This document shows positions 47,253 to 58,589 of a stretch of 64,000 bases of DNA, one piece after another. Under the pieces are notes generated by a model. It made no database searches, was not told the origin of the DNA, and was given only the letters and a program-made list of their open reading frames with translations. The first letter of the stretch is position 1; each line of letters starts with the position of its first letter. Source of the stretch: Fagopyrum homotropicum (Eukaryota > Streptophyta > Magnoliopsida > Caryophyllales > Polygonaceae); assembly GCA_033239125.1 (NCBI GenBank), contig BSWB01000002.1, forward strand, positions 1,397,001 through 1,461,000, read 5' to 3'. A program made the position numbers and the translations under genes.

Positions 47253-48870
47253 CAGTGATAAGTCAAGTAAAATGGTAAAAATTATAGGGTTATACAAAAC
47301 AAAAACATATAAAAAAAAACCTACTTCACTAAGTTTTTCCAAAACTTATCCATTAATCTAATCAAACTGCAACAATTATATCTGTTTCAGTTAGTAAGTA
47401 TGTTTATTATTGTATAAGTATTAGTTGGAGAAAAAATATCATATTTCAAGAAATTTAATTAAAAAATAGGTAAATAATTGGCATTACGAACAAAAATACA
47501 ATCCAAAAAATATTCAAATATTAAATATTTGTTTCCATAATTGTGTAGGTTGATTCAATCTAAATAACACGTAATTACAGACAAAATTGCAGATACACCG
47601 AAACTAATAATTCCAAATTAGGCCGGGAATTATGTTAATGAACATGTATTGTATGATTGTGTATTATGTGTAAGTTATTGTTGAATAATTATTCAAACAA
47701 AACCAAAATTGATTTATAATATAAATAATGAATATAATATTTATTAAGTAAAAATTCCAATTAAAAACAAGCATTAATTACGAAAAAGTTATATACATGG
47801 TCTTTGTTTTACTAACGAAAAAAACTTGCAATCCGCCGACGTTGACGCTAATAGCCAACGCCCAAATGTTGAAACCCGTTTTAATGGGTATTATTGTCGT
47901 CGGAGGGATTTCGAAGAATTTGTAGAGTTTTGAATGCTGGCTTCAAGCGTCGCGACCGGTTTAATAAAAATAAGGGGCGCCGACTAGCGTTTAGATTGAG
48001 CGCCGGTGCCATATAAACTTCTTCGGTAATATCTAAATTGAAAATCGGGTAGATAACACGTTCCTTAATTACAAAGTAATTGCAAAGGTAACCACCGACA
48101 TCATTAACTATTTATAAGACTTTTTATATTGGTAAAAGACCGCCCCTCGCGCGCCTGCCCCGTCTCATCGACCGCCCCTTGAAACCCCTCCTTATCAACT
48201 ATTTACTTCATTGCCGCCTACCTCTTGGTTTATGACCGTAATCCTTTGTTGATCCTCCGTGCCATCGTTGGTGGCGCGATCGCCCCCTAGTGACTTCGTC
48301 GGTGCTCTTTCTCCACCTCCGCTCCTCCCATGTCATTGTGTTCAACCTAGTGTCATCCGTCTTCGCTCAAACATGGGCTTGTGTAACAGACGAACGAAGA
48401 AGACGACAATTAGAAAATTATATATTTGATAAATTAATTTGTCCCAAATTTTTAGTTACCGAAAATAAACCCAACTTTTGAGATTTGTAATTTGGATAAT
48501 TAGATATTATTGAACTTGAATAACATTATGTATTAACATTGTGTATTGAGTATACTTAAAAAAAACATACTCCCTCCTATAAAAAATAAGTGTTGTTTTA
48601 GCAGTAGAAATTTGATCACAATTATCTGTCGTTTTAAGTTTTTTAAGCCAATAAATGAACAATAGTTATAAAAAAATGTTCTTGAAAATTGGTGTAAATG
48701 ATTAATTTTAGTTCTAAAATCTTTCTTATTGGATTAAAAGAAGGTTGAATATTAAATAAGTGATAAGATTTAGAAAAACTTTAATAAAACTATGTTATTT
48801 AATATTTTTTTAAAAAATTATGGCAAAGGCTAAAATGATAGTTAATTATGATTAGAGGGAGTAATAGTGA
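47253..48870. other. Intergenic, no gene recognised
   Basis: From 47836 to 48010 there are GACGCTAATAGCCAACGCC and GCGCCGACTAGCG-like motifs resembling the cluster at 17063. A GC-richer stretch 48140-48400 has an open frame without known motifs. Confidence 0.35.
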
Positions 48871-49015
48871 AGTTCAATTAGTTCAGCTGGTAAAAGGATA
48901 TGCCTTTCACCTAGGGTTCAAAACCCCAAACTAGAAGATTGTATTTGGAGCTTGTGAAGCGTGTTTGGGCTTGAACCTTGTGGCAATCGACTGGGCTGGA
49001 TCTTGGGTTGTATAA
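48871..49015 (+). mobile_element. tRNA-related SINE-like sequence
   Basis: A box-A-like TAGTTCAGCTGG (48879-48890) and a box-B-like GGTTCAAAACC (48915-48925) are 24 bp apart. There is no anticodon arm, so it is not a tRNA gene; a tRNA-derived SINE head is the best reading. The 3' end is not defined. Confidence 0.4.
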
Positions 49016-49260
49016 ATTAAAATTACCAAATCGCTCCTCAAATTAAACTTTTTAAACAAATTTAAGGGCTTACTTTGTATCATGTAAAACAAAAGGTATA
49101 TGGTCAAATTCACTAACTAGCCCTTTTGAACTTATTGCTCTATTAACTAGACTCATACCATAAACTCATTTAGTAAATATACCCCTTTTTTTTGTTATTG
49201 TTCAAAAGTTAAGGTTATGTCTATTGCTACTTGTCACCACCAACCTCAAGCGTCACTTAT

Positions 49261-50942
49261 TGATAGCATGAATTATAGTCTATATTTTGGGGTTTGTTTT
49301 GACGTTTTATCTTTCATAATCTGCACGTTTGTATGTATATTATGTGATTATATTACCATTTCATCTACCTTTGCGGGAATCGAGGTCTACACCTAGTTTT
49401 GCTGTAATTGCAGGTAAAATGGCACGTTTTGCATCAAAAAGGAGTCATTAGTCATTTGGAGCTACATCCAGGAAGCATAGCCGTGATTAAAGATTTACTT
49501 TGGACCAGTTTTGAGAGATTTCACATTCAGTTGTGACTCACCTCGGTTGACCAGAGAGTCATCTCGACCGAGGCGATCCAGAGACGCCGACTCGACCGAG
49601 GCGAACACCTAGGACGCGGCGAGAATATTTTATTCTTGGCTGAGATCTTTTAAAATTGGAAAGTGATCTTATATTTTTGGGCTTGGCTCCTGGAAGGAAG
49701 GAGATATGCAGAATCATATATTTTACCTATTTTTATGGGAAAAGATCTTTCTAAGATTTATTATCTTTGGAGGGTTATTTTCCTATAAAAAGGGTTGGAT
49801 TTCTACAAATCCGACAACCGACTTACACCGAAAAATCCGCTATCAGCACAAGAGAGTTGTTACGCAGCAGCAGTAGCCTACTCCAAGTTGGGAGAGTTGA
49901 AGAAACTTTTTGAAGGTTGAAGGAAGATTGAAGTCCATAGCTTTTATAGCTTTATTGAAGGGTTTTGTAAGATTGTCTTCAATTCCCTCAATTGTTGTCT
50001 TGTCTTTTTGGATTGTTATCCAAGGAACGCTTTGTTGTGATATTTGATTCAGTTATTGAAGTCTTTTCATTAAATTCTTCTTTGTTCAAATATTCACCTT
50101 CTTCCCATATATTTAATACTTTCATAATGATGATGAGTGGCTAATTTCTTTGTGTGATTCTAGGGTGATTGGCTGAAGGTTGTGGGAAAAACAATGATAG
50201 AATAATCTTAGATTCCAGTAGGATCCTGAAAGTTCGAGTCTTTAACCTTAACCCTAAGCATCTCGTTCAGTCGATGAACATTTCGGCCGAGGTGGAAACT
50301 GGCTGACCGAGGTGACTTATCTGATCCATAACTGAGAGTTAAGTGTTAGAGTTTGCCAAATCCTATTCTTATTACACCTTTCCTGGTTCAAAGCAAGCTT
50401 AGGATGAGACTTACCCGGTAATTCCTTAGTTTGTGTACCAACGATCATAAGTGTAGGTAATAAAGGTTTATCCTTTATTGGGGTTTGAGTGTGCTTCCAT
50501 CCCATCTTTGTGAGTTAGCCTGAGACTTACCCGGTAAAGGTTGATTCTATTCCCTTAGATGGTGTGTTAGTTTGAAGTTATAGTTCTTTATCTTGATTCC
50601 TTGAGACTTACCCGGTAATAGGAGTTACGGTTTTGGATTAGCGAGTAGTGAGACTTACCCGGTGATCTACTCCACTTTAGTAACACCTTCCCCACGCAAA
50701 AATCTCAGCTTTGTCCACTTATTTATAGATCTTGAGTTGGAACCACAACTAGATGCTTTAATCCCTAGAATTGCATGTTTGCTTTATTGACTTCTTATTC
50801 ATCTTTGATTGTGTTAATTGCTCTTTGTGGTTAGTATTGACATAAGCACACCGTATTGACTTTGTTTCACCGAGTCCCTGTGATCGACCCCTGGAATTTT
50901 CTTGCTTTTACTACGATTGACCCGTACACTGCGGGTTCGCAT
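49261..50942 (+). mobile_element. Probable LTR of a Tat/Athila-type Ty3 retrotransposon
   Basis: Starts TGATAGCATGAATTATAG and has a good TATA box (CTATAAAAAGGG, about 49784). Near its end are GATCGACCCCTGGAAT and ACGATTGACCCGTACACTG, wording typical of Tat/Athila LTR 3' ends. The motif GAGACTTACCCGGT occurs four times (50405-50665). The usual GGCGCC primer-binding site does not follow and no 5-bp duplication was found; solo or truncated. Confidence 0.5.
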
Positions 50943-51366
50943 CCTTGTTTTAAGCTTAAGTCTAGGGTTATAAATTTAAAGCTTGCACACACCGTTTGGA
51001 GCGAACACTTATCCTTACGCCTGATACCTTTCTTGTAAACTGATTATTCGAAGCGATATCAAAGAACCAATCGGGCACCAATCCATGGATGCCACTACGA
51101 GAGATCTCCAACACTACAAGATTCTCTTGTACTCACTCTTAGGAAAACCGAAAATCTTTGAACGTGAAATTATTTTTAAAGACGACATCGTGCTCTCGGG
51201 GCTACCGAGTTTTTCAACGACGTGAACAAACTTGTGGTGGAGATCGTTGCTCCAACGGAGTCCTGGAACTTCTGATCAGGGGTAAGGGCGGATGGGTTTG
51301 ACATGTAACTTCTGGCATGAGTCTTAGTGACCAAAACAAGCTTCCTCGGTTTACAGTCCTGGCCAC
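50943..51366. other. Intergenic, possible coding remnants
   Basis: The minus-strand frame continuing from the DUF599-like exon (51176-51366) is open but matches nothing I recognise; probably intron-derived. Confidence 0.3.
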
Positions 51367-51367
51367 T

Positions 51368-51548
51368 TACTCCGTTGTTAGGTAAGGAGACTCGAGTGTT
51401 TTGTAAGGGACGTTGATGAGGATGTTGGTGTTGTTGTAGTAGCGAATGGATTGCACGTTGAGGAAGAATGCCACCAGCAAACACAGAAGAATGTTGAAGA
51501 ACTTGATGGAGGATGCGAGTGGACTTGATCTTTGAAACCACAAACTCA
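51368..51548 (-). pseudogene. Single exon of a DUF599 membrane protein gene
   Basis: Minus-strand coding for a hydrophobic helix followed by FFLNVQSIRYYNN, TNILINVPYKT and SPYLTTE, features I associate with plant DUF599 proteins (uncharacterised multi-pass membrane proteins). An acceptor-like TTTTCTGAG precedes it and a donor GGA|GTAAGTGG follows. The neighbouring exons were not found, so this is most likely a stray or captured exon. Function unknown. Confidence 0.5.
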
Positions 51549-51549
51549 G

Positions 51550-52271
51550 AAAATTTAAAAAAAAATTTCTGATATTAAAATTTCTAGTAATATTCATACA
51601 AGAAAATAAAAAGGGGCTAAAAAACCATGTCAAGAATTATTTGTACGTAAAAATTTCATGTATGTTTTTTTTTTAAATAGAAAGGTTAATTACTTTTATC
51701 TATCACCAATTAAAGTGGTAAAAATTAAAGGGTAAACAAAAGAAAAGAAAATAGAAAATTACGTATTTGGTCAAATTCTTTCAAGGTATATTTTATGCTA
51801 CACTAGACAAAAAGTTTTTAAATACTTAACTCTCCCGTAATTGAATCACATATTTTATCAAATGTAATTGAATCACATATTTTTTTAAAAAATTATAATT
51901 ATATAGTAATTTTAATAATAAAAGTTTACATAAAATACATGATACCCAAAACACATACCTAATTTAATGAATAATTAATTGTTAAAATTTCCTAATTATA
52001 AACTTTCTTTATTAAATAGAATACGAAAATACCCACCTTATTCCCTATAATCATTAAATATCAACTTATCCATTTAATCCTTTATAAAAATTAACAAATT
52101 TTCACCCAATCAACCATTGATTTAAATCAATTTCAACCATTGATTTATATCAATTCCAACCATTAATCAGTGAATTAATGATTATTATTTTTTATTAAAT
52201 AATTTATATAGTTTTATAGGGTTTTTTCATATATAGTTTTAATAAATAATTTAAACCATTAATATATATAT
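51550..52271. other. AT-rich intergenic DNA
   Basis: Nothing recognised. Confidence 0.4.
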
Positions 52272-52273
52272 AT

Positions 52274-52512
52274 ATAGATCCTTACTCATATGTAAACAGC
52301 TCTTATCGTCTGAACGTGTAAACACCGAATATATGTGAGTATACCACCGAATATATAGATTCAGGTCCGGTGAATCTTCTTCCATTAATAACATGATTTT
52401 TTTATCTTTTAATATCGCCTAATCTCAGTCATCTATTTAACGATCTAACGGTTACAATTTGTTCTCATTGAACACTATAAGAGTTGTTTACATGGGAGTC
52501 AAACTCTATATA
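52274..52512. mobile_element. TA-associated inverted-repeat element, second family
   Basis: Arms ATGTAAACAGCTCTTAT on the left and ATAAGAGTTGTTTACAT on the right, flanked by TA tracts and TAGATCC on both sides. Similar design to 20981-21254 but different sequence. Confidence 0.65.
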
Positions 52513-53493
52513 GATCCTGACTCATATTAGGTCTAGTCTTGGATTATATATATATTTATATATATATATATATATGACTTGTCTTGATTATGACTGGTCA
52601 GGTTAGGTCTAGTCTTGAATTCTTGATATGTTAGACAAAATCAAACAGAAATTATTATTTTTATTGTATCCAATAAATGTTTCATTGTGGAATAATTTAT
52701 CATAAAAATTAACAATTAACATCAACCTCGAACTTTAGGTTGCAACTGCTATATAAAATTTTCCACGCTTCGTGTATGACTTTCGTGCGTCATTATTTTA
52801 ATTCAAATATATATATATAAAAAATATATATGCATTTGATTTTCTTATACATAGTAAAAACTAGTTTAACACGACATGTTTGGCTGTTTATAAAATTTAA
52901 TAATAAAATCAATAATATTATATAATAAAAAAATTTAGTTAAATAAGTTATTTTTTATAAATTTTTATTTTATAAATATCTCTAATTTTACTCTATATAT
53001 ATTTTTACTAAATAAAAAAAATAGGTTAAATAAGAATACTTTTACGACTATATTATGAGTACTCTTAATATAATAATAGTAATAAAATTTAAACAAAAAA
53101 CATATAAAGAAATTATTTTTGGATTTTTTGACTATATTATGTTATATATATATCATTTTGAAACGGTGTACCATGCTTTATAAATTTATGAAATATACCT
53201 TTTATCATTCATATTTTATTATTTGTTAAATTATTTTAATGACATAAAAAAATATTCATCCAATAAATTATCTATACATTTAAAATGGACTTTAATAATA
53301 GCTACTAAACAAAAATAATATTCTCTCAAAATGTCAAGATTGAAGAAGTGTATATTACGAAAAAAAATTATAAAATTCAAGAAAACCGTTCAAAAACTAA
53401 AAAAGTTATTAGACATAATCCAAAAAAAATCTAATATATACGAAAAATATCCAAATTATTTCGGTTTATATTTTGTTAATGTTTCTCAGGCTT
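52513..53493. other. AT-rich intergenic DNA with TA tracts
   Basis: TATATA tract at 52540-52576, flanked by a short direct repeat TTAGGTCTAGTCTTG. No gene recognised. Confidence 0.4.
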
Positions 53494-53920
53494 TGATAGA
53501 TTTATGGTGGAGTCCGATACAGACCGACCGGTTGAGCGGGGTCGTGTGCATACGAGCGCACATGCGCATTAGGCCCAAGCTCAGCACATAAACCCGGCGA
53601 GGTTCCATCCTAAAACCAATTGGCAATAGGAGGAGTAGCCCACCAACCTTATATACAGTTGCACTTGTCCACAGGTTAGGATCGCGAGCCGAATTGAGGC
53701 TAACCACTCTGATACCATGTTAAAGTCTGATACAGACGGACCGGTTGAGCGGGGTCATGTGCATACGAGCGCACATGCGCATTAGGCCCAATCTCAGCAC
53801 ATAAACCCGGCGAGGTTTCATCCTAAAACCAATTGGCAATAGGAGGAGTAGCCCACCAACCTTATATACTAGGCCCGGAGTGTCCCCATCTTTCGATGTG
53901 GGACTTTATTATCTCCAACA
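53494..53920 (-). mobile_element. TRIM element with two LTRs and primer-binding site
   Basis: On the minus strand: 5' LTR 53920-53718 (starts TGTTGGAGATAAT, ends GACTTTAACA), primer-binding site TGGTATCAGAGTGG (53717-53704), about 60 bp of internal sequence (to 53658), then a 3' LTR copy (53657 down to about 53494) that lacks its first bases. GGCTT at 53489-53493 and 53921-53925 may be the target duplication, though the 3' LTR end before it is altered. No coding capacity. This two-LTR copy identifies the solo copies at 20291, 24687 and 54427. Confidence 0.88.
53704..53717 (-). other. TRIM primer-binding site
   Basis: TGGTATCAGAGTGG directly follows the 5' LTR end; it is a variant of the initiator Met-tRNA complement. 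Confidence 0.8.
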
Positions 53921-53925
53921 GGCTT

Positions 53926-54421
53926 CATAAAGATGTACTTCCTTCGAAGATGAATGTTATTGCTCGTCGCTTCCTGTTGACTGGATCATTCTGCTTTCTT
54001 CTGAATTTTCTAGCTTTCGGGTCTTATGTTGTAAAACTTTAATAATGTAACGAGTTGTTATTGCATTTAGTTTGCACGTACGTACGTGATGAAAAAAGAA
54101 AAAGAAAAAGAAAAAAAAGAAAAAAAAAGAGATTTATGGAATTATTTTATAATATATTGACTATGTAACATAAGATATTAACAAGGTGTAAAAGCTATGG
54201 TCCCCTAAGATATGCACATGCCCCTGCAAATCACCACTTGATATGTTCAATAAAGCAACATTTATCTATAAATATATACTTAAACTATAGTCTACCAATG
54301 TCCTTTTTTCCTTTATATTTTCATTCTTTTTTATAAATCTATTTGATAATTCTATAGCTAGTGTCTTAAGGTCACTTGACCGAGTCATAAGATGTTGTTT
54401 GCATGGAGTTATAGGCGAGGT
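53926..54421. other. Intergenic, no gene recognised
   Basis: A-rich tract at 54091-54130; a GTACGTACGTAC palindrome near 54077. Nothing else. Confidence 0.4.
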
Positions 54422-54426
54422 GTAAC

Positions 54427-54629
54427 TGTTGGAGATAATAAGGTCTCATATCGAAAGACGAAGACATTTCGAGCCTAGTATATAAGGTTGGTGGGCTACT
54501 CTTTTTATTGTCAATTGGTTTTATGATGGAATTTCATCGGGTTTATGTGCTGAGCTTGGACCTAATGCGTATATGCGCTCGGATGCGCATGACCCCGCTC
54601 TACCGGTCCGTCTGTATTGGACTTTGATA
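54427..54629 (+). mobile_element. Solo TRIM LTR (203 bp)
   Basis: Flanked by GTAAC on both sides (54422-54426 and 54630-54634). Starts TGTTGGAGATAATAAGG; the end has TGATA instead of TGACA. It contains AGTATATAAGG, the probable LTR TATA box, and GCGTATATGCGC. Confidence 0.9.
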
Positions 54630-54634
54630 GTAAC

Positions 54635-55966
54635 AAAGAAGATAATGTCTTACGCGGGTGTATGTGTTATAGGACTTGTTGGTCTTAAGAAGTTAATTGC
54701 GATAAGGGTGTTATAGGAGCTGAACAAGCCAAGTCTTAGGATGCTTAAGCTCGGCTCATTTATAGTTGAGCTACAGTCGGTACGAAGTTTGAAGACATTC
54801 CCACGAACAGGCAGGCCACGAGCGTGACACAACTCGGTACGTAGGCGTGTGTGATCTAGTTGAGCTAGAGTGTCTCTCCACAAAAATTTGGTAACCATAT
54901 ACCATAAGTCTTGGTATATATACACTCTACTTTAATTTCTCTCACTCTAGATGTGAAATATTTTAGATCATTCTTATTTTATCCAATGTGTATATATACA
55001 CCTAACTTTGAACCTTTATTTCTCATTATACTGTGTTTATTATGGACGAACCCGCCGAAAAAGTACCGGAAAAAATATCTCAGTGCAACTGCTTAATTGA
55101 GTTCCAACATAGAGTATGTAATCGTTTGGAGGAGGGATCAACGTCTCCGTCTCATAAGGGTGAAGAAGTCTTAAGAATATTTCATGGGATCCGCCATAGT
55201 TAAATTCAGCATTAGCATTGATCGATAACTCAAAAGGGATGACCATACTACAATGACACGTGATACAATGACAACGAAGTTTTTTTTTCTGAACATGAAC
55301 ATTGTATTGTTCATATAGCCACGCTTCTCGGGTGTAGCAACGTCTTAGAGTTGCTCAGAACATCAATGCCGATCTATGATTCTCGAAACATCACAATTAG
55401 TAACCATCCTCCTTAAGAAAACAAATCTTAGTCACTACCCACTTTAGTCTAGTAAATTGATGTCAATATTATGTTAAAAGTGATTAGGATACCCAGTTTC
55501 GTCATCTCGACCTTAAGATATATAAAATAGTAGATTATATAGTGAGTTTTGTTTTTGATTTTGTGTTTCATTTGACTTCGTGACGTAAGAGATCATATTA
55601 TCTTCTAAGTCACTGTTACTTAGTGACTCATTTTTCTATCTAACATATTAACATACGGATATAATACGTAAAAACCCAACACCTAGTTATCAAATTAACG
55701 TTGTTCGAGTCCAAATATGAACTCACAGTTACTCACTCGTTACTACACACATATGAAACTTGACAACCACATATTTTTGGCCCCTAAAGAAGCTAATTAC
55801 ATACGACAAAACAAACAATATAACAAAATCATAATGTTCTTGTTCGTGTTTTTGATGACGACGGAAATTAAATGTTTTTTATTAATCTTTTTTTTTTATT
55901 CGTCACGTTTGTATGTATCAATTGGCCCTCCTGGTTCGTGTGGGACTTTGCAAGCCAATTTGCAGG

Positions 55967-55968
<2 letters not shown>
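54635..55968. other. Intergenic, no gene recognised
   Basis: No convincing coding frames or repeat ends. Confidence 0.4.

Positions 55969-55969
<1 letters not shown>

Positions 55970-56033
<64 letters not shown>
55970..56033. repeat. TA dinucleotide microsatellite (about 64 bp)
   Basis: Uninterrupted (TA)n; open frames across it encoding Tyr-Ile runs are by-products. Confidence 0.95.
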
Positions 56034-56035
<2 letters not shown>

Positions 56036-57469
56036 TCGATTTGACATGCAGAGAAATTTAAATTTAATGGTACAATTTATTTTTAAAATATTATTAATAA
56101 AATTAAATATTTAAAATGTACGAAAATTTTGAACGATGTCCCTTTCCTATTAAGGTTTTTTTTAAAAAAATTTTATATATTTAAAAATTATTCACAACTT
56201 TAAAATAAATATTCATAATAATAATAAATTATTATTATTTTTTTCCTTATAATATTATTAGTTCAAAAATATAATTCGGAAACTGACAAAATTTTAGACA
56301 TAATTCGAAAAAGTTCACCGACAATCATTAAAAAATTACTAAAATATTAGCTTGAATTATTTGTTTATCATTAAAATTTATAAGTATATAACATTGGTCG
56401 TGTATAGAAAAATAAATGAGTGATTTTGATAAGTATGTCATTTTTTATAATGAGGATATAAAATATACACTTATTCTAATAATTAACTAGTGTATATAAA
56501 TTAGATATTTGTCCTAATGATCATAAAGAAAAATAAAGAAAATTTTAATTAGTTTATATAAATTAAAATGATATCCTAATAATTATAATAAAGGGAAAAA
56601 CAATATCTCATTTGGTACACAATATCTTAATATTAAAGTGTGGTATCCAATATGTTAATATTCAAATATGATACTCAATATGTTAATACTCAAAGTAATA
56701 TTCAGTATGTTAATACGCAAACCTCATATCTAACAAGTTACTCAATTTTACTCACCTAGTTTTAGTTCCCGGTTTTAATTACTCGGTTTTACTTATACAA
56801 TATTATTTACCCAATTTCAATTACCAAATTCAGTTACTCATTTTTAGCTACCCAACTTTTGTTATGCAATCCAGTTGAGTACTCGATTTCACTTAATTAC
56901 TCGATTTCAATTACTCATTGTCAATTATCCGATTTTAATTACCCAATTTAATTGTCCAACTTTAGCTTTTGTTGTTTTTTTTTTTTGCTTCTTCCAATGA
57001 TTATCTCACCTTTTTTTAACTTTTAATGAGATTTAGTTAATATCTCAATTATCTCTTCTTCTTTTTTCATAATAAAATTTATAAGAACACTTTATTTTTG
57101 TCTTAATAATTAAAAATTAAAAGTACATATTTAGTATAGATAATAAATTTGAGATCATACTTAGTCTATATAATAATTATTAATTTTTTTAATTTTAAAA
57201 TAAATTTATGTTTTAATCCAAGTATAAAAGTTATTGTAACATTTAATATGTCAATTTGTTTTCGTACATCTTTTATTTCATATATATATATATATATATA
57301 TTACAAATTGTTAATTTTTTTCATAAATTTGTACTTACGTTAAGGACAATTTTTTCTAAAAATCAAGTCAAACTTTTGGATTTAATGTAGAATTTGAAAA
57401 TAACTGTATATTATCACGAAATTGAGAACATTCCGTGAATTTTGCATTACCCTATGGACCAAATAATAG

Positions 57470-57507
<38 letters not shown>

Positions 57508-57550
57508 CTAACAATTTATTTTTATTTTTTATTTAAAACGGAAAGCGGTT
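56034..57550. other. Very AT-rich intergenic DNA
   Basis: TA tracts at about 57279-57301 and 57473-57502. A stretch 56740-56970 has degenerate repeats of AATTACTCGATTT and TTACCCAATTT. Confidence 0.4.
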
Positions 57551-57559
57551 AGGAGTGAA

Positions 57560-57988
57560 CTATCTTCTCGAGGTAGTCCATCCTAAAGCATCCTTGCGGA
57601 TGAGAACATTAAGTTCGGGGTCGTCAGAAAATGGTGTGTTGGTGTTCGAAATTCCCAAATGGGTCAATCGGTCAGCAACACAGTTGATTTCTCTGAACAC
57701 ATGTCTGACCTGGACTTCCTCAAAGAAGCGAATATCCAGTATGGAGTCGGATATAATCATCTCGATCTCCCAGAGACAACTCCAAAGACCTTGGAGTGCC
57801 TTGATGACACAAAGGTTATCACCTTCAATTTTGATCTTTTTTATATTTAGTCTTATTGCTTCTTTTAGTCCAGCTTTCAGCGCAAAAGCTTCTGTTTTAA
57901 CTACCGAGTTAAAGTTATTTTTTTTAACGCCCAAACTAATAATATCACCGTAATGATTTCGTATAACAAAACCAATTGAGGTTATTCG

Positions 57989-57990
<2 letters not shown>
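57560..57990 (-). pseudogene. Truncated RNase H-like domain (RVT_3 type)
   Basis: A minus-strand frame reads GFVIRNHYGDIISLG, then TEAFALKAGLKEAI, KIKIEGDNLCVIKAL and REINCVADRLTHLG. These match the conserved Glu, Asp and final Asp regions of the plant RNase H-like domain found at the end of LINE polyproteins and in some host genes. The first strand with the first catalytic Asp is missing: the frame is cut by a TA tract at about 57993-58018 next to an inverted-repeat element. No reverse transcriptase precedes it. A LINE tail is the most likely origin. Confidence 0.75.
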
Positions 57991-58034
<44 letters not shown>

Positions 58035-58039
58035 GGTGT

Positions 58040-58294
58040 GGTTCCCATGAGAACACCCCTAACGTGAGAACATGAAAACAATCGTACACCGTTGGATGTG
58101 AGTATTAAGGGTTGAGATTTAGAGTAGATATCAAAAATAATAATAACTACGAATAATAATAATTAAAAATCCAACAATAACTACGAATAATCCACTCAAC
58201 CAACAATAATTACGAATAATACATTAAACGATATGACACATTCGTAACAAAACTAATAATAATTATGAATATGTTCTCATGTTCTCATAGGATC
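58040..58294. mobile_element. TA-associated inverted-repeat element, copy 2
   Basis: Same family as 20981-21254; the right arm has lost the CACGTTAGGGGTG part. Bounded by TA/GA tracts. Confidence 0.75.
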
Positions 58295-58327
58295 TATTCT
58301 CTCTCTATATATATATATATAGGGTGG

Positions 58328-58537
58328 GGTTCCCATAAGAACACCCCTAACGTGTATACATGAGAACAATCGTACACCGTTGGATGGTGAGTATTAAGGG
58401 TTGAGATTTAGAGTAGATATCATAATTAATAATAACTACGAATAATACATCAAACGATATGACACCTTCGTAACAAAACTAATAATAATTACGAATATGT
58501 TTTCATGTATACACGTTAGGGGTGTTCTTATAGGATC
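58328..58537. mobile_element. TA-associated inverted-repeat element, copy 3
   Basis: Same family; interior shortened. In both arms GTGAGAACATG is replaced by GTGTATACATG, so the change is matched between the two arms. Followed by a TA tract (58541-58582). Confidence 0.75.
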
Positions 58538-58539
58538 TA

Positions 58540-58586
<47 letters not shown>

Positions 58587-58589
58587 AGA

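Noticed and set aside
48871..48935. Functional tRNA gene
   Set aside because: Box A to box B distance is too short and there is no anticodon arm or acceptor stem.
53718..53920. Cassandra-type TRIM with a 5S rRNA promoter
   Set aside because: TTAGGATGGAA and GGGCTTGGGC vaguely recall 5S internal boxes, but their order is reversed and the 5S box A is absent; a TATATAAGG box suggests polymerase II instead.
55717..56114. Open frames containing long Tyr-Ile runs
   Set aside because: Direct translation of a TA microsatellite.
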